Below the pieces are notes generated by a model that searched no databases, was not told where the DNA came from, and saw only the letters and a program-made list of their open reading frames with translations. The translations under genes were made by a program, and so were the position numbers. Shown piece by piece: positions 44,200 to 53,262 of a stretch of 64,000 bases of DNA. Numbering within the stretch: position 1 is the stretch's first letter; each line of letters begins with the position of its first letter. The stretch lies in the NCBI RefSeq assembly GCF_011751885.2, contig NZ_CP061771.1, positions 1,302,001 to 1,366,000 on the forward strand, written 5' to 3'. This stretch comes from Salinibacterium sp. ZJ450 (GTDB lineage: Bacteria; Actinomycetota; Actinomycetes; Actinomycetales; Microbacteriaceae).

Positions 44200-44610
44200 C
44201 ACTTACAGCCACCGGCAGACGTCCTGGCTCAGCAGCGAATCCTGGCGCAGACCGACGACCTCTTCATAGTGTTCCCTGTCTACTGGTGGTCCATGCCGGC
44301 GCAACTGAAGGGCTGGATCGATCGAGTCATGACAGGCGGTTGGTCATGGGGGATTCCCCGAGCAGCGAATCGGCGGTCCGCACTTGCTGGGCTGACCGTT
44401 CATGTGGTTCCGCTCGCCGGTGGGGCTGAGCCGCTCTATTCACGCCATGGCTACCAATCCGCGATCGAGACGCAGATCCGACACGGCATTTCACCAGAGC
44501 CCGCGCCTCGACGTGGAATTGGATGTGGGACGCTGGTGGGCACCCGGATCAGACGCTCAGCCGCGCCCGAGATCTCGCTATCGAAGCATGTGCTGCCATC
44601 GAGGATGTAG
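44200..44610 (+). pseudogene. Decayed flavodoxin-fold NAD(P)H oxidoreductase (KefF/quinone reductase family)
   Basis: The middle of a Flavodoxin_2 protein is clear: DDLFIVFPVYWWSMPAQLKGWIDRVMTGGW, then AGLTVHVVPLAGG and HGYQSAIETQIRHGI. The first 50 or so residues, with the FMN phosphate loop, are missing. After RHGI the frame breaks, and C-terminal-like sequence (HPDQTLSRARDLAIEACAAIEDV) appears in another frame. A 5' truncation plus frameshifts mark it as dead. It sits between two - strand SDR genes, one of which may have been inserted or rearranged over its start. Confidence 0.75.
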
Positions 44611-44633
44611 TGCGCCAACAAGCCCTAACGGCC

Positions 44634-45401
44634 TTAGCTGGGGCGTCGGGAGATCAAGCCCCGGTCGAGGAGGAGAGACGAGCCGCTGATCAGTGCGGCT
44701 CCGGGGCCGGCCAGGAAGTACACGACGTCGGCCACCTGCTCCGGCGTCGACAGCGTCGCCTCGTACTCTGTAGCGACGTCTTCCTCGAGACCGGTTGTCA
44801 GGAGACCACGGTGCATCAGCTCGGTGCTCACCCCGTCCGGGGCGACACAGTTCACGCGAATTCCGTCCTGTGCATGTTCTATGGCCAGCGATCGCGCGAG
44901 CGCCCGTAGGCCTGCCTTCGAAACGCCGTAGGCGCCCCAGTCGGGGGTGGACACGTGGGCAAGGACGGACGCGGTCATGACGATTGCGCCGCCGCCGTTC
45001 TTCTGCAGGAGTGGTACTCCGTGCTTAGAGATCAAGAAGGCACCCACGAGGTTGATACCGATCACCTGATTGAACTCGCTGAGGCTCACATCGGCGATCC
45101 GTTTTAGCGGCCCCTCGACTCCGGCATTGACGAAGAGAACGTCCAGCCCGCCCCACAGGGCATCAACCCTCTCGAAAGCGCTGACGACGTGCCGCTCATT
45201 CGACACATCGCATTGGATCGCCTCGGCCTCGCCACCCTGCTCCCGAATCGCAGCGACAGTTTCGTCGGCGGTCGACTGCTGTATGTCCCAACAGGAAACC
45301 CGGTCTCCGTTTTCTGCGAATAGTTTCGCGGTGGCCCGTCCGATTCCGGACCCAGCTCCCGTCACGACAACATTGCGTCCGGTCACATCAAACCTCTTCA
45401 T
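44634..45401 (-). CDS. Short-chain dehydrogenase/reductase (SDR)
   Basis: A 255-residue classical SDR: TGAGSGIGRATAKLF cofactor loop, CWDIQQS (Asp, NAD preference), VNAGVEGPL, TASV with the catalytic Ser, YGVSKAGLRALARSLAIE (Tyr-Lys) and a C-terminal ISGSSLLLDRGL. It resembles the 43293 protein in the N-terminal half, and the two may descend from one duplication. It starts at ATG 45401, with no strong ribosome site. It is divergent from the MFS gene at 45546. The substrate is unknown. Confidence 0.86.
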   Translation of the reverse strand: MKRFDVTGRNVVVTGAGSGIGRATAKLFAENGDRVSCWDIQQSTADETVAAIREQGGEAEAIQCDVSNERHVVSAFERVDALWGGLDVLFVNAGVEGPLKRIADVSLSEFNQVIGINLVGAFLISKHGVPLLQKNGGGAIVMTASVLAHVSTPDWGAYGVSKAGLRALARSLAIEHAQDGIRVNCVAPDGVSTELMHRGLLTTGLEEDVATEYEATLSTPEQVADVVYFLAGPGAALISGSSLLLDRGLISRRPS

Positions 45402-45545
45402 CTTCTGGGCGGTGCGGTTCCTTGAAGATTAGACAACGTCGTCTTGTTCTCGCAGCAAGGTGGAGGCGGGCATTTTGGTGATCTTCCAGTCCCCAGCTTG
45501 AGCGCGAGCCGTCGGTGTGCCCAGCGGCGCCGGTAGATTCAGACG

Positions 45546-46799
45546 ATGTATTCTCCAGGAAGCGGCCCTTCCCTGACTCGCCGCCAATACGTCCGGTGGC
45601 GCTACGCCGTCTTTGCGATCTTCGCGGCGAGCGGACTGAGTTGGTTGACCTGGGCCTCGCGCATACCGGCGATTAAGGCGGATTTGGGCATCGACAATGC
45701 CGGAATTGGCCTGTTGATTTTGTGCATGGGGGTGGCGTCGATCGTAGGTTTGTTGGTCAGTTCGACCCTTATCGCGAAGTTCGGCACTCGCGCGGGTATG
45801 CGGGCGATGATGCTGATGGTGTCCCTCGGCCTTTTCGTTATCGGCTTGGGTACGTCCATTTTCCCCCTGGTCTGGCTGGTAGTGGCCGGGCTTGTGCTGT
45901 TCGGGTTCGGCAATGCATGTCTTGACATCATGATGAACGTCGATGGCGGCGCGATCGAAGTCAAGTCCGGCAAGACGCTTCTGCCGCTCTTTCATTCGTT
46001 TTTCAGCGTTGGTACTGTTATCGGCGCGGCTTTCGGAGTAGCCGCAGCCGCCCAACACATCAGCGTGTTCTGGCACTGCCTTGCGATGTCGCTGATGATC
46101 CTCGTCATCGCGTTCACTGCGATCGCCAATGTGCCGCCACGGCCCGCGACCGACGATACCCTGGCCCGTGAAACGGCTCATACGGCTCGCCCTGGTCAAG
46201 GCGAGCCCCTGGCCAGGGATGTCTCGGCTTGGCGAGAACCGCGTACTTACGCTCTCGGCATCGTGGTGCTCGGGATGGCTTTCGCTGAGGGCGGCGCGAA
46301 CGATTGGCTTGCGCTCGGTGTGAGCGAAGACCATAACGGGGGACCGGCTGCCGGCGCGGCCGCGCTAACGGTGTTCTCCGTGTCGATGATGATCGTCCGA
46401 ATGTTGGGCGGTCCACTGGTGGACCGGTTCGGGCGGGTCCTGGTGCTGCGCGTGATGGCGGGATGCGCGGCCGGTGGCATTCTGCTATTCATCCTTGCCC
46501 CAAATCTTCCCCTTGTGTTCGTTGGGGCGGTGTTGTGGGGAGTTGGTGCCTCGCTCGGCTTTCCGCTCGGCCTTTCCGCGGCTGGCGATGACCCGGCGAA
46601 GGCAGCGGCCCGCGTGAGCGCTACAGCAACGATCGGATACATCTCACTGCTGGCGGGGCCGCCGGTTCTGGGAGTCGTAAGCGAACATCTCGGCTTGCTC
46701 GAAACGCTTTTTATTGTCGTAGCGTTGGTGGCGGCATCAGGTGTGGCCGCTGGTGCGGCCAAACCGCTACCCAGTAGCGAACGAGTGACCGTCAAATAG
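45546..46799 (+). CDS. MFS transporter
   Basis: A 417-residue membrane protein with about 12 hydrophobic helices of the major facilitator superfamily. The motif-A loop after helix 2 reads LIAKFGTRAGMRAM, and the second half repeats it as GGPLVDRFGRVLVLRVM. The LTWASRIPAIKADLGI start and GNACLDIMMNVDG segment resemble the YbjJ-type sugar/efflux group. It may export a toxic intermediate or import a substrate; the sequence does not decide. The start at ATG 45546 has only a weak ribosome site, and a start a few codons later is possible. Confidence 0.85.
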   Translation: MYSPGSGPSLTRRQYVRWRYAVFAIFAASGLSWLTWASRIPAIKADLGIDNAGIGLLILCMGVASIVGLLVSSTLIAKFGTRAGMRAMMLMVSLGLFVIGLGTSIFPLVWLVVAGLVLFGFGNACLDIMMNVDGGAIEVKSGKTLLPLFHSFFSVGTVIGAAFGVAAAAQHISVFWHCLAMSLMILVIAFTAIANVPPRPATDDTLARETAHTARPGQGEPLARDVSAWREPRTYALGIVVLGMAFAEGGANDWLALGVSEDHNGGPAAGAAALTVFSVSMMIVRMLGGPLVDRFGRVLVLRVMAGCAAGGILLFILAPNLPLVFVGAVLWGVGASLGFPLGLSAAGDDPAKAAARVSATATIGYISLLAGPPVLGVVSEHLGLLETLFIVVALVAASGVAAGAAKPLPSSERVTVK

Positions 46800-47256
46800 C
46801 CAACGCAGTGCGCTGTAGGACGGCGTTTACCTAGGCGAATTCGACACCTGGAAGGGCGTCGCGATGAATGCTGCGCACACGCGCCAGCTGAACTCACTTG
46901 ATTCACCTGCCGACGCCATCTGAGCCGCCAGCGACGCACAAGACGTGACTGTCTTGTCGAATTCCACCGCGCCGGGGGAGACGCCTTGAACACGAGGCGA
47001 CCGCTTGGAAGTTGGGGGAAGGAAGGCTCAAAGAATCGTTTTTCCCCCAAGTCAAGGGAAAGCAGCGCGACACAAAGATTGAAAGACGCGAATGTTGAGA
47101 GGCTCCCGAGGCGGTTGCTTAGCAACAGAGTTGGAATGGTGCGGCGTGCTCGAGGACTCCAGATCATACAGTGCGGGTCGAGCGAGGCGAAGTGTCCCTA
47201 TCACCGTGGCTACACCTTCCGGAATCTGAAGGCAATAACGTCCAGACCGAGAGCGA
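46800..47256. other. 457-bp region upstream of the phosphotriesterase-family gene
   Basis: No gene is supported. A hairpin with TTGGGGGAA (47012-47020) and TTCCCCCAA (47042-47050) and a 21-base loop may end the MFS transcript or lie in the next promoter region. The rest shows nothing I recognise. Confidence 0.4.
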
Positions 47257-48318
47257 GTGAACGTGACAGAACTGACGAATCGTATGGTGCGAACGGTGCT
47301 CGGCGATGTTCCTGCGGATCAACTCGGCCATGTCCAGCCGCATGAGCACGTCTTCGTTGACGTATTGATGGACGCAACACCCGAGCAGCAGGTGCCAGAC
47401 AGTGCTCTGCGTTTCGTCAACGCGAAGGTTTCGTTGAGCAACAACGTCGATATCCGTCGTCACCCGTTCGTATGCCGAGACAACCTCTCGCGATTTGACG
47501 TCTCGGAGGCGATCGATGAGGTGATGGCGTACAAGGAATGGGGTGGGGGGACCCTCGTTGACTCCAGTTCAATCGGGCTCGGCCGTGACCCCGTCGGTCT
47601 GGCTCAGGTTTCGCGGGCGACTGGTGTCCATATTGTGATGGGCGGTGGAGCTTATACCCGGCCAGTGCATCCGAAATGGATCGCCGACAGCGACGAAGAT
47701 GACATTGCTGAAGTTTTCGTGCGAGATGCAGAGATCGGAGTCGACGGCACCGGCATCAGGACTGGCGTTTTGGGTGAGGTGGGCCTCAGCCACACTCTCC
47801 ATGAGCATGAGGAGCGGGTCCTGCGTGCAGCGGTCAAAGCTCAACGACAGACGGGTCTCGCGCTGCAGCTGCATGCTGTCAGTTTTGACGTGGCAATGTA
47901 CGCGCTCGAGATCGTGGCTGACGTTGGCGGCGCGGTCGACCGGACAATCATGTCCCACATGGATATCCATTCCATGACCGTCAGGTCCGCACTGGAGTTG
48001 GCAAGTACTGGCGCGTACGTCGCTTATGATCTGTTCGGGAGCGAGCAAGCCATGGCGTTCTATGGTGAGGTTTGGCAGTTCAGTGATGCTCAGCGCATCG
48101 ACCTCCTCCTCGCTCTAATCGAGGCTGGCCATCTCGAGCGCATACTCATCAGCCAGGATCTCGCCTTGAAGTCGCAGACGGCGAAGTATGGGGGCGAGGG
48201 GTTCCAGCACATTCTTGAGAGTGTTCTTCCGCGAGCATTGAAGAGTGGAATGTCACAGGAGCAAGTGCACCAAATCTGCATGGTGAACCCCGCCGAGGTC
48301 CTCGCCTTGAAAGCATAG
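47257..48318 (+). CDS. Phosphotriesterase-family (PHP/lactonase-like) metal hydrolase
   Basis: A 353-residue TIM-barrel hydrolase of the phosphotriesterase family. Metal ligands are H29 and H31 (PHEH), E174 in LGEVGLS at the position where other members have a carboxylated Lys, H206 (LQLHAV), H234 (SHMD) and D301 (SQDLAL). The Glu bridge is the form found in the E. coli PHP branch. Members hydrolyse lactones, esters or phosphoesters. The start is GTG 47257. It is followed, after 322 bp, by the polyamine-type transporter operon. Its role, perhaps lactone opening in amine catabolism, is unknown. Confidence 0.85.
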   Translation: MNVTELTNRMVRTVLGDVPADQLGHVQPHEHVFVDVLMDATPEQQVPDSALRFVNAKVSLSNNVDIRRHPFVCRDNLSRFDVSEAIDEVMAYKEWGGGTLVDSSSIGLGRDPVGLAQVSRATGVHIVMGGGAYTRPVHPKWIADSDEDDIAEVFVRDAEIGVDGTGIRTGVLGEVGLSHTLHEHEERVLRAAVKAQRQTGLALQLHAVSFDVAMYALEIVADVGGAVDRTIMSHMDIHSMTVRSALELASTGAYVAYDLFGSEQAMAFYGEVWQFSDAQRIDLLLALIEAGHLERILISQDLALKSQTAKYGGEGFQHILESVLPRALKSGMSQEQVHQICMVNPAEVLALKA

Positions 48319-48640
48319 CGGCGTACATCCGCAGGACGACCATTGGGAAGGTCCTGTGAAATTGGGATCTGCGCGCGTGCTTCAGCGAGGCGCTCTTTGG
48401 CGTCTCGAGGCGTCCTCTTCGTGTTGGCTGGGCGCGCTGGCACCGCCCAGCGCATGCGAGTGCCGCAGAGTAGGTGGCTCTCGTCCGCCGCAAGATCCTT
48501 TAGCCGTGAGTCAGCACGGCCGCACTGCCCATGGAGACGGCCCAATGATCACGAGGGGTACTTGGCGTTCTCCCAAGTCCGGCGGCTGGGATTCAGAACT
48601 ACGGTTGGCTCACCCGACACGCTGATGTGAGGAGAAGCCC
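48319..48640. promoter_or_regulatory. 322-bp region upstream of the polyamine-type transporter operon
   Basis: No gene is supported; frames across it lack ribosome sites. It should contain the promoter of the potBCAD-like operon. A short inverted repeat (CAGGAC...GTCCTG, near 48332-48356) is weak. Confidence 0.4.
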
Positions 48641-49570
48641 GTGAGCGCGATCAGAGAACACTCGAACGCACAACTGCGTCGCGGTCCCGCTACGGCTGCG
48701 GAAGACCGAGAGCCCCTCCGCCGACGAACTCGGTCGGTAGTCTGGCTGATCGTCGCGCCGTTGGGTTTCATCACATTCGCGTTCTTGTACCCACTTGCCG
48801 AGACAATTCACCTGAGCTTCGTTGACTTCGTGGAACCCGGTTCACCGTGGTTCGCCAATTACGAATGGTTCCTTGCCAACAGCACCCAGCTCGCGATTCT
48901 CGGACGCACCCTGTTGGTGAGCGCATGGGTGACGGTGCTCTGTCTCGTCCTGGGTTTCCCCTTCGCCTACCTGATGACCCTTGTTAGTCCTCGTGCGCGA
49001 ATGCTGATGCTTGCCGCGGTGCTGTTACCGTTCTGGTCAAACGTTGTGGTCCGGACCTACGCCTGGGTGATTCTGCTCCAGGACACGGGGCCGGTGAAGG
49101 CGGCGTTGAGCGCTTTTGGAGTCGAGGGACCTCGACTACTGGGAAATATGACGGGCGTGACGATCGGAGCCACGCAGGTTCTTCTGCCCTTCCTGGTCCT
49201 CCCGCTCTACGCGACGATTTCCGGCATCGACCGTCGGCTGCTGCTCGCTGCCGAAAGTCTCGGCGCCAAACCGCGGGTTGCTTTTGTGCGGGTATACCTT
49301 CCCCTTGCCATGCCCGGGATTCTGGCGGGGTGTCTGACGGTATTTATTCTCATGCTGGGGTTCTACTTCACCCCGGCGCTACTAGGCAGCCCCGGCAACA
49401 GTTTGATTTCGCAGCAGATCGTCACGCAGGTCAATCAGCTACTCGCGTTTGGTCGCGGAGGCGCCATGGCTCTGATATTGCTGACCGCAACGTTGCTCTT
49501 GCTCGGACTCGTGCAGGTCGCGATTCATCGCTACAGAAGAGTGTTAGGCGTTGAGAGGGACGCTTTATGA
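48641..49570 (+). CDS. potB: Polyamine-type ABC transporter permease (PotB-like)
   Basis: A 309-residue permease with six or so hydrophobic helices, including FITFAFLYPLAETIHLSFVDF at the start. The coupling motif EAA loop reads AAESLGAKPRVAFVRVYLPLAMPGILAG. Together with 49567, 50360 and 51614 it forms a complete spermidine/putrescine-type importer in the order permease-permease-ATPase-binding protein. GTG 48641 has GAGGAGA upstream. It overlaps the next gene by 4 bases (ATGA). The Pot name reflects the family; the substrate is not proven. Confidence 0.87.
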   Translation: MSAIREHSNAQLRRGPATAAEDREPLRRRTRSVVWLIVAPLGFITFAFLYPLAETIHLSFVDFVEPGSPWFANYEWFLANSTQLAILGRTLLVSAWVTVLCLVLGFPFAYLMTLVSPRARMLMLAAVLLPFWSNVVVRTYAWVILLQDTGPVKAALSAFGVEGPRLLGNMTGVTIGATQVLLPFLVLPLYATISGIDRRLLLAAESLGAKPRVAFVRVYLPLAMPGILAGCLTVFILMLGFYFTPALLGSPGNSLISQQIVTQVNQLLAFGRGGAMALILLTATLLLLGLVQVAIHRYRRVLGVERDAL

Positions 49571-50355
49571 AACGAACAGCCGCACGTTCGGTGCTGGTTG
49601 GCTACTCCGTCATAGTCGGCCTGCTACTGCTCCTGCCTACACTCATTGTGGTTCCAGTCAGCTTCACTGACCGGCCGAGCCTGACATTCCCACCCCGTGG
49701 ATGGTCGACCCGATGGTACGAGAATTTTTTCACCAACCCTGCGTGGTATGAAGCGACTGTCTTTTCACTCCAGATCGCAGCAATCACTACTGTTCTGGCC
49801 ACCGCTCTTGGCACGATGGCCGCCCTTGCACTGGCCAACGGACGCGGCCGATGGCGCGCACCTGCTCGAGCGATTCTCATTTCACCGATGATCGTTCCCG
49901 GGGTGATCTTCGCGATCGGCATCTTCTACGTGTTCTTACGTTTGGGGCTCACTCAGACGCTGCCCGGATTTGTTCTTGCGCACACAGTGCTGGCCATACC
50001 GTTTGTTGTCGTCACTGTCTCGGCAGCGCTACAGACATTTGACGGTCAATTGCTTCGCGCCGCGGCGAGCCTGGGCGCAAGCCCGGGAATCGCGTTCTTC
50101 CGTATAACCCTGCCTCTGATATCACGCGGTGTGTTAACGGGTGCCCTTTTTGCGTTCCTCACCTCGTTCGACGAAGCGATCGTGTCGCTCTTCCTCGCGG
50201 GTCCCTTCACCCGAACGTTGCCGATCCAGATCTACAGAAGCGTTACCGCAGAGATTGACCCAACCATCGCGGCAGCATCCACCGTGTTGCTCGGCACTAC
50301 GACCCTCGTACTGCTTCTGTTCGCCGTATTGGGAATCAAGAAAGAAAGGCAGTGA
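49567..50355 (+). CDS. potC: Polyamine-type ABC transporter permease (PotC-like)
   Basis: A 262-residue second permease with six predicted helices. The EAA coupling loop reads AAASLGASPGIAFFRITLPLISRGVLTGALFAFLTSFDEA, the C-terminal part being the classic PotC FAFLTSFDE signature. It begins in the stop of the first permease and ends 4 bp before the ATPase gene, so all three are tightly coupled. Confidence 0.88.
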   Translation: MKRTAARSVLVGYSVIVGLLLLLPTLIVVPVSFTDRPSLTFPPRGWSTRWYENFFTNPAWYEATVFSLQIAAITTVLATALGTMAALALANGRGRWRAPARAILISPMIVPGVIFAIGIFYVFLRLGLTQTLPGFVLAHTVLAIPFVVVTVSAALQTFDGQLLRAAASLGASPGIAFFRITLPLISRGVLTGALFAFLTSFDEAIVSLFLAGPFTRTLPIQIYRSVTAEIDPTIAAASTVLLGTTTLVLLLFAVLGIKKERQ

Positions 50356-50359
50356 GTTC

Positions 50360-51496
50360 ATGGCGGAACACGGAGTCGGCCTAGAGATAAAAAGCCTCAC
50401 GAAGCGCTACGGAAACAATGTCGCGCTTGACGGCGTCGATCTCAGTATCGCGCCCGGTGAGTTCATGACTCTTCTCGGCCCTAGCGGGTCCGGCAAGACC
50501 ACCACCCTCAATATCATCGCAGGTTTTGACAACCCTGACGCTGGAACGGTGGGGATGGGCGGCGTGCCTTTAAACGGAATTCCCACCCACCGCCGCGATA
50601 TTGGAGTCGTCTTCCAGAACTACGCGCTCTTTCCGCATATGAAGGTCGACGCCAACGTGGCCTTTCCGCTGAAGCAGCGGGGTCTGTCGAGAAGGGAGAT
50701 CACTCAGAAGGTCGGGGCAGTGCTCGAGGTTGTCGGACTGGCGCACCTGTCCGGGCGGTACCCACGACAACTTTCAGGGGGCCAGCAGCAACGCGTAGCC
50801 CTGGCGCGAGCGCTGGTGTTCGGCCCAAAACTTCTTCTGCTCGACGAGCCGCTCGGGGCACTCGACAAGCGCTTGCGTGAGGATCTTCAGATCGAGATCA
50901 AACGCATTCACCGCGAGCTCGGGGTGACCTTCGTGTTTGTTACCCACGATCAAGAGGAAGCGTTGGCAATGTCCGACCGAATCGCTGTCTTCAACGAGGG
51001 TCGCATCGAGCAGGTAGCCCACTCACGCGACCTATACGAGCGCCCTGTCACACTATTCGCCGCGAAGTTCCTCGGTGATTCCAACGTATTCGAGGGTGTG
51101 CTCAGTACTGACGGACTCGATCGATGCCTCACATCGCAGGGCCGCAAGATCATCGTCCCGGACTCGCCCCTGTCCGATGGCTCACGCGTGGCCTTAGTGC
51201 TGCGACCGGAACATCTGATCGCCCGGCCGACGGAGCAGCAGGTCTCTTCAGCGTTCAACGTGCTGGAAGCTTACGTCACAGAAACCGTCTATCTCGGCGG
51301 ACGACGCCGGCTTGTTCTGGAATCTGACGGAAGGAAATTGCTCGTAGACCAACTCCTTTCCGAGCATGATCACACCGTAGGCGAAAGAGTCGCAGTCAGC
51401 TGGGCACACGATGCCGGCGCAGTGGTTGGTTGCGAGGGCGTCCGTGATGCGCAAAGAGCGGTTCCCGAAGAGACGGCCGTCCTTTCTCCGCTATGA
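50360..51496 (+). CDS. potA: Polyamine-type ABC transporter ATPase (PotA-like)
   Basis: A 378-residue ATPase with Walker A GPSGSGKTT (40-48), Q-loop VFQNYALFPH, signature LSGGQQQRVALARAL, Walker B LLLDEPLGALDK, the switch His in VFVTHDQEEAL, and a C-terminal TOBE domain (VALVLRPEHLI). It powers the two permeases upstream. Start ATG 50360 follows AAAGG; the much longer upstream frame overlaps the permease gene and is not real. Confidence 0.9.
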   Translation: MAEHGVGLEIKSLTKRYGNNVALDGVDLSIAPGEFMTLLGPSGSGKTTTLNIIAGFDNPDAGTVGMGGVPLNGIPTHRRDIGVVFQNYALFPHMKVDANVAFPLKQRGLSRREITQKVGAVLEVVGLAHLSGRYPRQLSGGQQQRVALARALVFGPKLLLLDEPLGALDKRLREDLQIEIKRIHRELGVTFVFVTHDQEEALAMSDRIAVFNEGRIEQVAHSRDLYERPVTLFAAKFLGDSNVFEGVLSTDGLDRCLTSQGRKIIVPDSPLSDGSRVALVLRPEHLIARPTEQQVSSAFNVLEAYVTETVYLGGRRRLVLESDGRKLLVDQLLSEHDHTVGERVAVSWAHDAGAVVGCEGVRDAQRAVPEETAVLSPL

Positions 51497-51613
51497 GACC
51501 GTGGGCGCCACGTTCATGCGTCGCCTACCGCCGCAAAGTACCCCTGCGTTGAAGCTACTTGCGAAAACTGTGCCGAAACCAGAAAAAGATCAACACCCTC
51601 GATAGGAGTTCCG

Positions 51614-52672
51614 TTGAAAAAGATATACAGGGCAGCAGTAGCAGCCTCCTGTTTGCTGCTCGTAACCGCATGCAGCGCAGCCGGAGACACGAGCAACGCT
51701 GATGGTGGTGACCTGAGTAGTCAGCGGCTCGTCTTCGTCAACTACGGGGGCGCGGCGCTTGAGGCGGCCAAGACAGGTTGGATCGAGCCGTTCTCTGACG
51801 ACACGGGAGTCCAGATCGCCACGGACAGCCCGACCGATCCGGCGAAGATCAAGACGATGGTCGATGGCGGACGCACGACGTGGGATGTGGTCGAGATCGA
51901 TGCCGCCGTCGGCGGCAGCCAGTGTGGCACTCTATTCGAGAAGCGTCCCCCGGAGTTCGACATGAGCGAGGTCAACCCCGATTACGTCACCGACGACTGC
52001 ATAGTGCCTGTTTCGGTCATGGCTGTGGGTGTCGTCTATAACAAGGAACTCTATGGCGACAACCCCCCGACGAAGGTCGAGGACTTCATGAACACCGAAG
52101 AGTTCCCGGGCAAACGAATATTCTATAGCTACCCGGGGGGCACCGTGGAGCCGTTGCTCGTGACGGACGGGGTCGCGGCGGAGGACGTGATTCCAATCGA
52201 CTGGAGTCGTGTCGAAAGCATTTTTGACCAATTGGGAGATGATGCCGTACCCCAGGCAGATCACGTGCAGCAGCAGGCCTCGCTCGAGTCGGGTGACTTC
52301 GGCATGTGTCTCTGCTACCTGGGTCGGGCGGCGAAGGCGGCCGAGAACGGGGCGAACATCGGCGTTCTCTGGGACAAAATCCATCTCGCTTGGGATGGCG
52401 TTTACGCCACTAAAGGATCGAAAGCACCTGAGGCACAATGGGCGTTCCTGCAGCACTTAGCGACTTCCAAGGGGCAGAATCCTTTCTACGAGGTGCTTCC
52501 CTACGGGCCGACTACGCTCGGCGAGCCGCCGGCGGTCAATCCGGTGTACAAGGAGTTTCTGCCGACGCTGCACGAAGAGGAGATCCAGCAAACTTTCCTC
52601 TACCCGATCGAATACTGGACTGACCACGCCGACGAAGCCTTCGAAGAATGGACCCGGATCACCACCGGTTGA
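51614..52672 (+). CDS. potD: Polyamine-type ABC substrate-binding lipoprotein (PotD-like)
   Basis: A 352-residue lipoprotein with lipobox VTAC (Cys20). The mature sequence is strongly similar to the orphan at 24849: VFVNYGGAALEAAKTGWIEPF, GGRTTWDVVEID, SGDFGMCLCYLGRAAKAAENGANI and QNPFYEVLPYGPTT match segment by segment. It starts at TTG 51614 with TAGGAG upstream. It is the last gene of the importer operon, followed by a long-loop hairpin. The two binding proteins probably have overlapping but distinct ligands, amines or amino acids being likely. Confidence 0.9.
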   Translation: MKKIYRAAVAASCLLLVTACSAAGDTSNADGGDLSSQRLVFVNYGGAALEAAKTGWIEPFSDDTGVQIATDSPTDPAKIKTMVDGGRTTWDVVEIDAAVGGSQCGTLFEKRPPEFDMSEVNPDYVTDDCIVPVSVMAVGVVYNKELYGDNPPTKVEDFMNTEEFPGKRIFYSYPGGTVEPLLVTDGVAAEDVIPIDWSRVESIFDQLGDDAVPQADHVQQQASLESGDFGMCLCYLGRAAKAAENGANIGVLWDKIHLAWDGVYATKGSKAPEAQWAFLQHLATSKGQNPFYEVLPYGPTTLGEPPAVNPVYKEFLPTLHEEEIQQTFLYPIEYWTDHADEAFEEWTRITTG

Positions 52673-52690
52673 GCGCCGTAGAACAACATC

Positions 52691-52741
52691 CTGACGGCTC
52701 CTGTGAATCCTTGACCTACTGGGGTCGGCAGGGGCCGTCAG
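52691..52741 (+). terminator. Probable terminator of the importer operon
   Basis: CTGACGGC (52691-52698) and GCCGTCAG (52734-52741) pair across a loop of 35 bases, which can itself pair partly (CTCCTG with CAGGGG). It is located 18 bp after the binding-protein stop, without a T-tract. Confidence 0.45.
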
Positions 52742-52857
52742 ACAGTCCCTCTCCATGCCCCGTCAGGTAACGAGGGTGGACGCCTCGTGAGGGCTTGCCT
52801 GCCGGTTCCAGGGATGGCTCGGAGCGTCTTCTGAATCAGCAAGACAAAGGAGCAAGG

Positions 52858-53256
52858 ATGGCTACCAGCTGGACCGATGTTCGCCCGTACTTCGAGCGCG
52901 ACGCGATTGCGCATGTGGCGACGCTCATGCTTGACGGGTCGCCCCACTCCGTCCCGGTGTGGGTGGGTGTCGAAGGGGATACCCTGGCGTTTTTCATGGA
53001 GACCGGCTCCCAGAAAGACGACAACCTCATCGCTGACCCCCGAGTCGCGTTCTCCGTCACCAATCCCCAGAACCCCTTGGACATGGCGTTCGTTCGGGGC
53101 TGCGCCATCGCCCGCATCGACGGGGAAGAAGCGTTGCCAATTGTCGATCGGATCGCCGAACGCTACACAGGCGAGCCCTATTCACGGCGTTCGGGCATCG
53201 TTGTCTACCTGGTGAAGCCTGAAAGGAGTTGGGCGCGCGATCACTCGGCCAAGTAG
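52858..53256 (+). CDS. Pyridoxamine 5'-phosphate oxidase-fold (PPOX/F420-type) protein
   Basis: A 132-residue split-barrel protein: AIAHVATLMLDGSPHSVPVWVGVEGDTLAFFM and KDDNLIADPRVAFSVTNPQNP are typical of the small PPOX-class F420- or FMN-binding proteins common in actinobacteria. It may reduce an unsaturated bond or simply bind a deazaflavin; the cofactor cannot be assigned from sequence. ATG 52858 has AAAGGAG upstream, which rules out the earlier in-frame start at 52795. It converges on the thiolase gene with 6 bp between stops. Confidence 0.78.
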   Translation: MATSWTDVRPYFERDAIAHVATLMLDGSPHSVPVWVGVEGDTLAFFMETGSQKDDNLIADPRVAFSVTNPQNPLDMAFVRGCAIARIDGEEALPIVDRIAERYTGEPYSRRSGIVVYLVKPERSWARDHSAK

Positions 53257-53262
53257 CTAGAG

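Noticed and set aside
45429-46334. 301-codon - strand frame under the MFS gene
   Set aside because: It is antisense to a clear membrane transporter; charged, repetitive composition with no domain.
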